Position numbers and translations under genes: made by a program | Assembly (NCBI GenBank): GCA_046082625.1 | Contig: JBJTYE010000231.1 | Span: forward strand, 1 to 27,900 | Direction of reading: 5' to 3' | Source of the DNA: Casp-actino8 sp046082625 | GTDB taxonomy: Bacteria > Actinomycetota > Acidimicrobiia > Acidimicrobiales > Ilumatobacteraceae | DNA: 27,900 nucleotides | The notes under the pieces: model-generated | Databases searched by the model: none | Told to the model about the DNA's origin: nothing | The model's input: only the letters and a program-made list of their open reading frames with translations | Part shown: one piece after another, positions 1-7,571 of the stretch | Numbering within the stretch: position 1 is the stretch's first letter | Layout: each line of letters opens with the position of its first letter

Positions 1-436
1 CCAGCAGCGTGAACAGGTTCGTGTAGTACTCGAGGACATGCTTGCCACCGGTGCTGGCCGAACTGCTCATGACGCTGATGGTCTTGCCCCGCAGCGCGTG
101 CTGACCGGGAGGACGTGACACCCAGTCGATGGCGTTCTTCAACAGTGCCGTCGTGCCGAAGTTGTACTCGGGGGTGGCGATGAAGAGGGCGTCGCAGGTG
201 GCCACCCTGTCACGCCACGACGTCACCACTTCCGGTGTCGCGCCGGCTACCTCCAGGTCGGCGTTGTAGAAGGGCAGCGCATCGATGGACGATGCGATGT
301 GCAGGCGGATCGCCCCGTCGAACTCGGAACTCAGGCGCTCGGCCATGCGCACCAGACCGGTATTGGAGGACTCGCGCCGGAGACTGCCGGAGAAGGCCAG
401 GACATCGATGGGCGTGCGGTCGGCGGTCGGGGGCAT
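1..436 (-). CDS. NAD(P)H-dependent FMN reductase (partial, C-terminus beyond the window)
   Basis: The first 145 codons of a flavodoxin-fold oxidoreductase are visible; the rest lies left of the window. Near the N-terminus (about residues 16-26) is the FMN phosphate-binding loop FSGSLRRESSN. Around residues 92-98 is TPEYNFG, the flavin-ring contact motif of the NADPH-dependent FMN reductase/azoreductase/chromate reductase family, followed by LKNAIDWVSR, also typical. Enzymes of this family pass hydride from NAD(P)H to FMN and reduce quinones, azo dyes or metals in the cytoplasm; the substrate cannot be read from sequence. The ATG at 434-436 is chosen because the next upstream codons hold no start and the family motif begins at a normal distance from it. 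It is transcribed divergently from the glycosyltransferase cluster and looks unrelated to it. Confidence 0.88.
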   Translation of the reverse strand, partial: MPPTADRTPIDVLAFSGSLRRESSNTGLVRMAERLSSEFDGAIRLHIASSIDALPFYNADLEVAGATPEVVTSWRDRVATCDALFIATPEYNFGTTALLKNAIDWVSRPPGQHALRGKTISVMSSSASTGGKHVLEYYTNLFTLL

Positions 437-523
437 CGAAGGAGTCTGCCCGAACCGGAGTCGAACCGCCCGGACCCGGGCCGGAGATGAGGCTCGGGAG
501 GGACCGGTTCACGGCAAGATGGG
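437..523. other. Divergent intergenic region with an inverted repeat
   Basis: These 87 bases separate the FMN reductase and the first glycosyltransferase and must hold both promoters. A 7-base inverted pair, GAACCGG at 452-458 and CCGGTTC at 504-510, flanks a GC-rich core that contains CCCGGG. On the plus strand CAAGAT at 515-520 is a poor -10 candidate just before the GTG start. No convincing -10 is visible for the minus-strand gene. Confidence 0.35.
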
Positions 524-1606
524 GTGGTGCGAGCACCCATCCGCGTGGCTTACGCCCTCGAGCAGTGCTGGCATCGGATTCCGGCAGGCACGGCCATGTC
601 GGCCATCAGGGCAGCCGTGGCGCTGGCCGACGTGCCGGGAATCGAGTTGATCGGGGTCGCTGGACGTCATCGTCGCCCTCCTGAGCCTTCGTTCATGCCG
701 CCGATTCCCGTGCAGCAGTTGCCCCTCAGCGGCTTCATGCTCTACGAGGCCTGGTTGCGCCTGGGTTGGCCGACGGTCGAGCGCGTGACCGGACCTGTGG
801 ATCTCGTGCATTGCACCGGACTCATCCCGCCGGCGTCGAAAGCACCACTGGTGGCCACGTTGCACGACGTCGCCTGGAGGCATCGTCCCGACCAATTCAC
901 CCGCCACGGGGTGAGAGTCTTCGAGCACAGTCTCTCCGAGATGAGACGTCGGGCTCGACTGATTCTGTGTCCGTCGACCGCCACCATGCTGGATGCCGAA
1001 CGGGCCGGGATCGAACCGGAACGACTACGACTCGTACCGTGGGGGGTGCAGGCGGCCGAGGTCGCCGAAGCCGATCGTCGACATGTGCGGTCGAGGTACT
1101 CCCTTCCGGCGAAGTACTTGTTGTTCGTGGGCACTGTGGAGCCGCGCAAGAATCTCGGTCGATTGATCGAAGCCCTGCAGTCCATCGGGACGCCGTTGCC
1201 ACTGGTGGTCGCCGGAGCCCAGGGTTGGGGTGACTCCGGCGTGGCACATGATTCGTCCGTGCAGTTCATCGGATTCGTTCCCGACACCGATCTGCCGGCT
1301 CTGTATTCGGGGGCCGAGGTCTTCTGCTATCCGAGTGAACGAGAGGGATTCGGGATGCCGGTCCTCGAAGCCATGTCCTATGGCACGCCGGTGGTGACGA
1401 GCCTCGGTACTTCGACCGAGGAAGTCGCCGGAGGGGCCGCCGTGCTCGTGAATCCCTTCAGCGTCGACGACATCGCCCGCGGCATCGAAGAGGCTCTCGA
1501 CAATCGGGCCGATCTGTCCCGGTGGGGATTGCGCCGGGCCGCTCGCCATCAGTGGTCCGACACCGCCCGTCTGACCGCGCAGGCCTATCGGGAGGCTCTC
1601 CAGTGA
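524..1606 (+). CDS. GT4-type (GT-B fold) glycosyltransferase
   Basis: A 360-residue retaining glycosyltransferase of the glycosyl transferases group 1 family, expected to move a sugar from a nucleotide sugar to a lipid-linked or glycan acceptor at the inner face of the membrane. The N-terminal acceptor half runs to about residue 190 and includes the HD pair (114-115). The donor half begins with FVGTVEPRKN (201-210) and carries the EX7E signature E274-GFGMPVL-E282, followed by GTPVV. The start is the GTG at 524, with only a weak ribosome site; the GTG at 527 is equally possible. It is the first gene of a cluster of three transferases that overlap by a few bases and should be co-transcribed. 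Donor and acceptor are not predictable. Confidence 0.9.
   Translation: MVRAPIRVAYALEQCWHRIPAGTAMSAIRAAVALADVPGIELIGVAGRHRRPPEPSFMPPIPVQQLPLSGFMLYEAWLRLGWPTVERVTGPVDLVHCTGLIPPASKAPLVATLHDVAWRHRPDQFTRHGVRVFEHSLSEMRRRARLILCPSTATMLDAERAGIEPERLRLVPWGVQAAEVAEADRRHVRSRYSLPAKYLLFVGTVEPRKNLGRLIEALQSIGTPLPLVVAGAQGWGDSGVAHDSSVQFIGFVPDTDLPALYSGAEVFCYPSEREGFGMPVLEAMSYGTPVVTSLGTSTEEVAGGAAVLVNPFSVDDIARGIEEALDNRADLSRWGLRRAARHQWSDTARLTAQAYREALQ
1591..1595 (+). promoter_or_regulatory. Ribosome binding site deciding the start at 1603
   Basis: GGAGG lies 7 bases before the GTG at 1603, inside the end of the preceding gene. The reading frame is open back to 1522, but this site and the 4-base GTGA overlap with the upstream stop fix the start at 1603. 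Confidence 0.75.
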
Positions 1607-2703
1607 GTCGCCCAGCCGTAGCGGTCAATCTGACGTGGTGCATTCCCGGAGAGGTCGGGGGAAGCGAGGAGTACTTGTGCCGGCAGCTGCTCGGCCTGCC
1701 CGAAACCGACTTCGAGCTCGAGATCTTCGCACCGCGCGGATTCGCCCAGGCCCATCCGGAGCTCGGCGCGCGCTATCCGATCGTCGAGATGCCCCATGCC
1801 GCTCGTCGACGCGGACGTCGCATCTGGTCGGAGTCCACCTGGTTGTACCGCCGGACCCGCCGATCACAGGTCGTCCATCACGGTGGGGGGACCGTTCCCA
1901 TCCGTTACAACCGACCGGTGGTGCTCACCATCCACGATCTGCAGTACCTGGCGTTCCCTCGGTATTTCCATCCGGTTCGGCGCGCCTATCTGCGCCGGGT
2001 CATGCCGCGATCGGCCCGTCGAGCCGATGTGATCACCGTCCCGACCGAGTTCGTCAAGGAAACGGTCGTCGACGCCTACGGTGTCGACGCCGAGCGAGTT
2101 CTCGTCGTCCCTCACGGTGTGGAATCCACGATCGGGCGGTCGGCCACCGATGCCGAGACGCTTCGGCGCAAGTACCGGCTGGGATCGCATCCGATCGTGG
2201 TCTTTCCGGCCATGACCCATCCCCACAAGGGCCATCTCTTCCTTCTCGATGTGATGACGCATGTCGACGACGATCTCACTCTGGTGTTGACCGGCGGGGC
2301 CGGTTCGATCGAGGCGGAGGTGTCGAGTCGCCTGGAGGACGAACGTCTGCGGACCCGCGTGGTGAAACTGGGCCGAGTCTCCTCCGATGATCGCGATGGC
2401 TTGGTGGCGATGGCCAGGGCGGTGGTGTTTCCGAGCGAATACGAAGGTTTCGGTGCGCCGGTGATCGAGGCCATGGCTCTCGGAACCCCGGTCGTCGCCA
2501 GCGATCGCGCATGTCTTCCCGAGGTGGTGGGAGAGGCCGGACTGATCGTGCCCCTCGAGGTCCAGGCATGGGTCGATGCTCTGCGAACCGTCGAGGCACG
2601 ACGTCAACGACTGGTGGATCTCGGACGTCAGCGGGTCGAGCAGTTCGGTGCCGACCGCTCCGGAGCCGCGCTTGCCGCGGCCTACCGACGGGCGATGGCA
2701 TGA
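1603..2703 (+). CDS. GT4-type (GT-B fold) glycosyltransferase
   Basis: A 366-residue group 1 glycosyltransferase. The N-terminal Gly-rich acceptor loop PGEVGGSEEY (15-24) and the HD pair (111-112) are followed by the PHGVE linker (170-174). The donor half holds MTHPHKGH (204-211) and the EX7E signature E281-GFGAPVI-E289 with GTPVVASD. It starts at a GTG whose last two bases form the stop codon of the previous transferase, so translation is probably coupled. It resembles mannosyl- or rhamnosyltransferases of polysaccharide clusters, but the sugar cannot be assigned. Its downstream neighbour overlaps in the same way (ATGA). Confidence 0.9.
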   Translation: MSRPAVAVNLTWCIPGEVGGSEEYLCRQLLGLPETDFELEIFAPRGFAQAHPELGARYPIVEMPHAARRRGRRIWSESTWLYRRTRRSQVVHHGGGTVPIRYNRPVVLTIHDLQYLAFPRYFHPVRRAYLRRVMPRSARRADVITVPTEFVKETVVDAYGVDAERVLVVPHGVESTIGRSATDAETLRRKYRLGSHPIVVFPAMTHPHKGHLFLLDVMTHVDDDLTLVLTGGAGSIEAEVSSRLEDERLRTRVVKLGRVSSDDRDGLVAMARAVVFPSEYEGFGAPVIEAMALGTPVVASDRACLPEVVGEAGLIVPLEVQAWVDALRTVEARRQRLVDLGRQRVEQFGADRSGAALAAAYRRAMA

Positions 2704-3980
2704 GCACGAATCGGAGACATCGGATCCTGGTCATGTGCCCGCACTTCGAACCCGACGTTGCTCCCACCGGTGTGGTGATGTCCCGGATCGTGCACGAATT
2801 GGCAGGAGCCGGCCACGAGATCCACGTGGTCACTGCATTGCCCTGGTACGCCCATCACCGCGTCGAGGAGCCATGGAACCAGGTGACCTGGAAGACGCGA
2901 ACCGAGACGACGGCGTGGGGATCAGTGGTGCGTCTCCATCCCCGCGGTGGGGCCGACAAGTCGAATCTTCTCCGCCGGACCTTCGGATTCGTCCTCTTCT
3001 CCGTGGCGGCCGTCGTGGCCGGTTGGAGGGTTGCGCCCCGGCGACGTTTCGACGCGGTGCTGGCCATGTCTCCGCCTTTGACCCTCGGTCTGGCGGCCAA
3101 GTTGGTGGCCGTCGTGCGGCGCGCCCCGTTGATCTTCAACGTGCAGGACGTCTTCCCGGACGCGGCGGTCGCCACCGGAGCGATCTCGAATCGCTGGGTG
3201 ATCGGAGTGGCGCGACTCCTGGAGAAAGCGACCTATCGTGCCGCTCGGTACGTCACGGTCCTCTCCGAAGATCTCCACCACAACGTGGCCGCCAAACTTC
3301 CCGAGCGTTCGCGATCGCGGGTGATCGTGATTCCGAACTTCGTCGACACCGAGCGGATCCGTCCGGGTGATCGCCTGACCGCATACCGACGGGAACTCGG
3401 GATCGGGGATCGATGCGTGGTGATGTACGCCGGCAACGTCGGGTACTCGCAGTCGCTTCAATCGATGATCGACGCCGCCCGTTCACGACCCGACCTCGTG
3501 TTCGTGATCAACGGCCAGGGTTCGGCGCGTCCGGATCTGGAGCGGTCGGCCGACGGTTTGGCCAATGTGATCTTCGGTGACTTCCAGCCCGCCGAACGGC
3601 TGAGCGAGGTCCTGGCGACCGGAGACATCCATGTGGTGCCCTTGCGTCGTGGCCTCGGTCACGTCAGCGTCCCGTCCAAGGTGTATTCGATCCTCGCCGC
3701 CGGTCGACCGGTGGTGGCCGCCGTGGATCCCGGGACCGAGGTGCCGCGCCTGGTGCAGGCTGCGCAGTGCGGAGTCGTGGTTGAACCCGATGATCCGGAG
3801 GCATTCGGGGAGGCCATCGATTCATTGGCCGCCGACGCCGAACTGCGTGCCCTACTGGGAGAGCGGGCCCGCCGACACGTCGAACACGAGGCGTCACCGG
3901 GAGCGGTGGCGGCTCGCTACGTCGAGTTGTTCGAACGGGTCCGGACGCCGGGCGGACTTCAGGGGCCATCGGGGACCTGA
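2700..3980 (+). CDS. WcaI/WbuB-like GT4 glycosyltransferase
   Basis: A 426-residue transferase with the layout of the WcaI/WbuB branch of GT4, known from colanic acid and O-antigen clusters. The N-terminus has MCPHFEPDVAPTGVV (12-26). A hydrophobic stretch near 95-110 may be a membrane-association helix. NVQDVFPD (147-154), IPNFVDT (211-217) and YAGNVGYSQ (243-251) are landmarks of this branch. The acidic EX7E motif is replaced by VPSKVYSILAAGRPVV (324-339), as is normal for the branch. The ATG at 2700 overlaps the preceding stop by ATGA; an open extension back to 2511 lies inside the previous gene and is not used. It ends 39 bases before the next gene, which has its own promoter candidate. 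Confidence 0.9.
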   Translation: MSTNRRHRILVMCPHFEPDVAPTGVVMSRIVHELAGAGHEIHVVTALPWYAHHRVEEPWNQVTWKTRTETTAWGSVVRLHPRGGADKSNLLRRTFGFVLFSVAAVVAGWRVAPRRRFDAVLAMSPPLTLGLAAKLVAVVRRAPLIFNVQDVFPDAAVATGAISNRWVIGVARLLEKATYRAARYVTVLSEDLHHNVAAKLPERSRSRVIVIPNFVDTERIRPGDRLTAYRRELGIGDRCVVMYAGNVGYSQSLQSMIDAARSRPDLVFVINGQGSARPDLERSADGLANVIFGDFQPAERLSEVLATGDIHVVPLRRGLGHVSVPSKVYSILAAGRPVVAAVDPGTEVPRLVQAAQCGVVVEPDDPEAFGEAIDSLAADAELRALLGERARRHVEHEASPGAVAARYVELFERVRTPGGLQGPSGT

Positions 3981-4004
3981 TCGGCGAATCCAGGTTCCGA
4001 GCAG

Positions 4005-4010
4005 TAGCCT
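4005..4010 (+). promoter_or_regulatory. -10 box (TAGCCT) of a probable leaderless transcript
   Basis: TAGCCT matches the actinobacterial TANNNT consensus and ends 9 bases before the GTG at 4020. There is no ribosome site in between. The same hexamer and spacing occur before the gene at 12272. Confidence 0.55.
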
Positions 4011-4019
4011 TCCCTGGTC

Positions 4020-4841
4020 GTGGGTAAAGCATCATCTGCCAATAAGGTCGCTCGTCTCGCTCAGAAGGGCAAGGGACGGAAAGTTCGCTTCCAGGGGGGA
4101 ACCCTCTTCCCGGCGGTGATGGTGGGCGTCTCGATCGTGGGTCTGGCCCTCATCGTGTACTCCCGAGCCTCCATTCCGGACCGCAACGTGGCTCCGACCA
4201 TCGAGGACCACTGGCACGCCTCGTACGGCTTCTACGTCTGTGGCGAATGGTTGCCCGATCTCCAGGGCAACAAGGAAGAGATCGACAGTCGCGGCAACCT
4301 GGTGAGCGACGAATTCCGCCGCACCGGCATCCACAGCCACGACGACGGTGTCATGCACTGGCATCCGTACACGTCGGCGGCCTCAGGCCGGAACGCCAAG
4401 CTCGGCGTCTTCCTCGACGTGTACGGGGTGAAGTTGTCCGATGACAAGTTGACCATGCCCGAGGATCAAGGTGGCGGGGTCTACGAAGAGGGCGTCACCA
4501 CCTGCACCGATGCCGATGGCAACGAGGTCGACGGTCAGTTGGTCGTGTACGCCTTCGATGCGTACAACACACCCGACGACTTCACGACGTACATCACGAA
4601 CTTCGACGACGTGCGATTGATGCAGGACGGTATGGCCTTCACCGTCGTCTTCGCACCGGCCGGCGAGCAGCCGGGACTGCCGCCCTCGGCCAAGGATCTG
4701 CCGTCCCTCGGAGCCGCGGACACGGGAACCACGGGTCAGCCGACCACCACGGTGGCCACCGGATCGACGACGACCGGCGCTCCGGGAGCAACCGAGCCGG
4801 CCAGCCAACCCACGGACGCACCGACGACCACTGCGGGCTGA
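4020..4841 (+). CDS. Membrane-anchored His-rich protein of unknown function
   Basis: A 273-residue protein I cannot assign to a named family. It has a Lys/Arg-rich cytoplasmic N-terminus (1-25), one membrane helix (about 29-47), then an outside domain. That domain holds two histidine clusters, DHWHASYG (63-70) and GIHSHDDGVMHWHP (103-116), giving His64, 66, 105, 107, 113 and 115, a pattern that would suit a metal site. It has exactly two cysteines, Cys74 and Cys162, both outside and able to form a disulfide. Residues 235-273 are a Thr/Pro/Ala-rich tail, probably flexible or glycosylated. It starts at GTG 4020 behind a leaderless-type promoter, and its stop overlaps the start of the nucleotidyltransferase (TGATG). 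The placement suggests an envelope role tied to glycan synthesis; that is inference. Confidence 0.85.
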   Translation: MGKASSANKVARLAQKGKGRKVRFQGGTLFPAVMVGVSIVGLALIVYSRASIPDRNVAPTIEDHWHASYGFYVCGEWLPDLQGNKEEIDSRGNLVSDEFRRTGIHSHDDGVMHWHPYTSAASGRNAKLGVFLDVYGVKLSDDKLTMPEDQGGGVYEEGVTTCTDADGNEVDGQLVVYAFDAYNTPDDFTTYITNFDDVRLMQDGMAFTVVFAPAGEQPGLPPSAKDLPSLGAADTGTTGQPTTTVATGSTTTGAPGATEPASQPTDAPTTTAG

Positions 4842-5842
4842 TGCGAGCGGTGGTGCTGGTCGGGGGCTTCGGAACCCGACTGCGACCTCTGACCCTCAGC
4901 ACCCCCAAACCCATGTTGGCGGTCGGGCACCGACCGATCGTGGAGAACTTGGTGCGCATGTTGGCACGGGCCGGGATCGACGAGGTGGTCCTGGGTCTCG
5001 GCTTTCGCCCCGAACCTTTTGCAGCCGCGTTCCCCGACGGGATCTGCGCCGGAGTCCCTCTGCACTACGCGGTCGAGCCCGAGCCTCTCGACACCGGGGG
5101 TGCCATTCGCTTCGCCGCCGATCATGCCGGAATCACCGACACTTTCGTCGTGGTGAATGGTGACATCATCACCGACTTGGACGTCGGAGCACTCGTGGAA
5201 CGCCACCGAGGGGCGAGGGCCGAGGCCACCATTCACTTGACGCCGGTCGAAGATCCCTCGTCCTACGGGGTAGTGGCGGTCGGATCCGACGGGCGAGTGG
5301 ATCGCTTCGTGGAGAAGCCGGCGCCCGGCACCGCTCCGAGCAATCTCATCAATGCCGGCACCTACGTGTTCGAGCCCAGCGTGCTGGCGCGAATCCCGAC
5401 GGGCCGCAAGGTCTCGATCGAGCGCGAAACTTTTCCGGCGATCGTGGCCGACGGCGGATTGTTCGCCTGGGCCACCGATGACTACTGGATCGACACCGGC
5501 CGTCCCGAGACGTATCGACAGGCGAATCTGGATCTCATCGATGGACGTCGATCCTTCACGGTGCCGATGGTCGAAGCTGGCGCCGATGTCGATCCGGGGG
5601 CCGAGATCCGGCACAGCCTGGTTTCGGCGGGTGCACGGGTCGCGGCCGGGGTGCGCCTGGAGGATTCGGTGGTCCTCCGGGGAGCCGTCATCGGTCCGGG
5701 GGCCACGGTGCGATCCTCCATCGTCATGGGGGCCATCGGATCCGATGCCGTGGTGGTCGACTCCGTGATCGGCGCCGACGGCTCGGTGCCGCCGGCAGCG
5801 GTGCTCGAGCACGCCCGGGTTCCCGCCCCACCGTATGAGTGA
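4841..5842 (+). CDS. Sugar-1-phosphate nucleotidyltransferase (GDP-mannose pyrophosphorylase-like)
   Basis: A 333-residue enzyme expected to join a sugar-1-phosphate to a nucleotide, most likely mannose-1-phosphate with GTP. The pyrophosphorylase signature GGFGTRLRPLT (8-18) with PKPM (22-25) binds the nucleotide. NGD (106-108) supplies the metal-binding Asp, FVEKP (156-160) binds sugar phosphate, and NAG (171-173) completes the site. A left-handed beta-helix of hexapeptide repeats follows (about 244-315). Size and layout match the actinobacterial enzyme called ManB or RmlA2 in mycobacteria (Rv3264c). The base is inferred from phosphomannomutase and Gmd nearby; a glucose-1-phosphate activity is not excluded. 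The ATG overlaps the upstream stop by one base and its own stop overlaps the next start. Confidence 0.88.
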   Translation: MRAVVLVGGFGTRLRPLTLSTPKPMLAVGHRPIVENLVRMLARAGIDEVVLGLGFRPEPFAAAFPDGICAGVPLHYAVEPEPLDTGGAIRFAADHAGITDTFVVVNGDIITDLDVGALVERHRGARAEATIHLTPVEDPSSYGVVAVGSDGRVDRFVEKPAPGTAPSNLINAGTYVFEPSVLARIPTGRKVSIERETFPAIVADGGLFAWATDDYWIDTGRPETYRQANLDLIDGRRSFTVPMVEAGADVDPGAEIRHSLVSAGARVAAGVRLEDSVVLRGAVIGPGATVRSSIVMGAIGSDAVVVDSVIGADGSVPPAAVLEHARVPAPPYE

Positions 5843-6825
5843 CCGCCGAACCCGCCGGTATCGAACTCCGCCGCAACCTGGTAGGACTGGTCGCTGAGAT
5901 GACTGGAACCGCTCCTGCCTCGGCCATGGTGATCGGAGGTGCGGGCTTTCTCGGATCGCACCTGGTGGATCGACTCCTGTCCGACGGCGTGCGGCTCGAC
6001 GTGGTGGACGACCTGTCGACGGGGACTCTGTCCAATCTGTCGGCAGCGCGCGCTGCGGCCGCCGATGGAGCACTGCGGATCCACACCCTGGACGCCGTCA
6101 TTCCCGAGTTCGTGGATCTGGTTCGACTCCGCCGTCCCGAGGTGCTCTACGTTCTCGGGGTACTCACGCCGACCACCCGTGATCTCGCCGGAGCGGTGAA
6201 GTCCTTCGCCATCGCTGCGTCGGCGATCGAAGCGGCCCGCCACGCCAACGTGGGCAAGGTCGTGGTGACCGTTCCGGCAGGCCTGTTGTACGGAGAACTC
6301 GCCAATCGCGACCTTCCGGTGAAAGAGGACCATCCACGGCATCCCGTCGGTGTGGCGGGCGTGACCGCAGTGGCCATCATCGAACTCTTGGAGCTGTACC
6401 GGCAAGACCATGACATCGAATTCACGGCGCTGGCTCTCTCCACGGTGTACGGACCTCGTCAGCGGCCCGACAACAACGTGGTCTCGCGCTTCCTGGCAGC
6501 GCGTCGCCAGGGCGAGAGCGCGGTCATCAACGGGGACGGACGTCAGACACGGGATTTGGTCCACGTCGACGATGCCGTGGATGCGGTCGCCAGATCCCTC
6601 GACCGCGGCGGGGGACTCGTGCTGCACGTGGGAACCGGTCACCAGACCAGCATCAACGATCTGTGGAGTCTCATCGGTGGTCGAGCCGAGACCCGGCGAC
6701 TACCACGTCCCCCGCACGACATCGGTCGCATGGCGCTGTCGTCGTCACGGGCCCGGCTGCATCTGGGATGGACGTCGTGGACCTCAGTGGCCGAGGGCGT
6801 GAGTGCGCTTCTCGGTTCCCAGTAG
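5839..6825 (+). CDS. Extended SDR/epimerase-like protein lacking the catalytic triad
   Basis: A 328-residue relative of NAD-dependent sugar epimerases/dehydratases. The cofactor loop GGAGFLG (33-39) and the acidic VVDDLSTG (55-62) are intact, and the C-terminal half has STVYGPRQRP (201-210) and the GDGRQTRDLVHVDD block (232-245), all typical. The catalytic parts are not: the usual SPYGxSK block reads VGVAGVT (170-176), putting Val172 and Thr176 where Tyr and Lys belong. The usual SS.AVYG reads TVPAGLLYG (144-152), and the HLAA motif is replaced by YVLGVLTP. It probably binds NAD(H) or a nucleotide sugar but should not do standard SDR chemistry. The GTG start overlaps the nucleotidyltransferase stop (GTGA); ATG 5899 in the same frame is an alternative start closer to the fold. 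Confidence 0.85.
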   Translation: MTAEPAGIELRRNLVGLVAEMTGTAPASAMVIGGAGFLGSHLVDRLLSDGVRLDVVDDLSTGTLSNLSAARAAAADGALRIHTLDAVIPEFVDLVRLRRPEVLYVLGVLTPTTRDLAGAVKSFAIAASAIEAARHANVGKVVVTVPAGLLYGELANRDLPVKEDHPRHPVGVAGVTAVAIIELLELYRQDHDIEFTALALSTVYGPRQRPDNNVVSRFLAARRQGESAVINGDGRQTRDLVHVDDAVDAVARSLDRGGGLVLHVGTGHQTSINDLWSLIGGRAETRRLPRPPHDIGRMALSSSRARLHLGWTSWTSVAEGVSALLGSQ

Positions 6826-6830
6826 CGGAT

Positions 6831-6843
6831 CTGATTCGATCAG
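6831..6843. terminator. Small hairpin between convergent genes
   Basis: CTGAT-TCG-ATCAG forms a 5-bp stem with a 3-base loop in the 14-base gap between the SDR stop and the cofE stop, reaching into the cofE stop codon. There is no T-tract, so it is at best a weak bidirectional stop signal. Confidence 0.25.
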
Positions 6844-7571
6844 CGGAACAGGTCCTCTGCGGCGGGCCGGACGATCTCGGAGATGGACGACGGGCGCAAC
6901 CACGCCGGGTCCAGGCCACGCACGACCGCCACCGGAACGCCGCTCGACTTGCCCATGACCAGTTCGGCCGCCGACGCGATCTCATCGGCGACACAGACCT
7001 CCGTGACCTGCATGGTGCGACCGAGGGCGTCGGGGGTGCCGCGCAGATCGACCACGGCGGCGATACCGGCAACGCCGATGGCCACATCGGTGAGTCCCTT
7101 GCGCCACGGACGCCCGAAGGTGTCCGAGACGATGACGCCGACGTGGATACAGAGTTTCGCTTTCACGATGTCGTGGACACGACGTGCGGAGCGGTCGCTG
7201 TCGAGGGGGAGCAGCGCCGCCCAGCCGCGCTCCACATTCGACAAGTCGATGCCACTGTTCGCGCAGACGAAACCGTGCGTCGTTTCGGTGATGATCAGAT
7301 CACCGCGGCGGCGGACCACCCGGACCGCCTCCTGCTCCACGAGTGCTTTGTGGGACAGTGGGTCTTCGGGATCGATCGCCACCATCCGTCCCTCGGCTTT
7401 CGACACGATCTTCTGCGTGACGACCAGGACGTCTCCGTCCTGAAGGGGTCCGTTGGGCTCGGCGGAGCAGGCCTCGACGACGATGTCACCGAGTTGGTCG
7501 CCAGCGACGATCTCGCCGATGCCAGTGACTCCCCAGGCAGTGAGTCGCATCGGAACGTTGGATCCGTTCAT
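6840..7571 (-). CDS. cofE: Coenzyme F420-0:L-glutamate ligase
   Basis: A 243-residue CofE-family enzyme that adds gamma-linked glutamates to F420-0, using GTP and a divalent metal. Family blocks in order are VVTQKIVSKAEGR (50-62), GFVCANSGID (100-109), LLPLDSDRSA (120-129), VSDTFGRPWR (148-157) and GLTDVAIGVAG (159-169). The actinobacterial counterpart FbiB normally carries a second, nitroreductase-like domain and is about 450 residues long; here the protein ends straight after the CofE domain. The start at 7571 has a GGAGG site at 7578-7582 and overlaps the fbiA stop by ATGA, so the two are co-translated. It is the last gene of the minus-strand operon. Confidence 0.95.
   Translation of the reverse strand: MNGSNVPMRLTAWGVTGIGEIVAGDQLGDIVVEACSAEPNGPLQDGDVLVVTQKIVSKAEGRMVAIDPEDPLSHKALVEQEAVRVVRRRGDLIITETTHGFVCANSGIDLSNVERGWAALLPLDSDRSARRVHDIVKAKLCIHVGVIVSDTFGRPWRKGLTDVAIGVAGIAAVVDLRGTPDALGRTMQVTEVCVADEIASAAELVMGKSSGVPVAVVRGLDPAWLRPSSISEIVRPAAEDLFR

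Noticed and set aside
441..500. tRNA-like 3' end on the minus strand (GGTTCGACTCC followed by GGTTCGGG)
   Set aside because: The T-loop-like string lacks a proper 5-bp stem, and no anticodon arm, D-arm or matching acceptor strand lies at the right distance.
1522..1602. N-terminal extension of the second glycosyltransferase
   Set aside because: It lies within the previous gene, reads as Arg/Ser/Pro-rich shadow, and GTG 1603 has a good ribosome site and a stop-start overlap.
2511..2699. N-terminal extension of the third glycosyltransferase
   Set aside because: It overlaps the previous gene by almost 200 bases; ATG 2700 forms an ATGA overlap and begins right at the family N-terminus.
4736..6073. 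Long minus-strand frame opposite the nucleotidyltransferase
   Set aside because: Shadow frame; the plus strand holds all pyrophosphorylase motifs.
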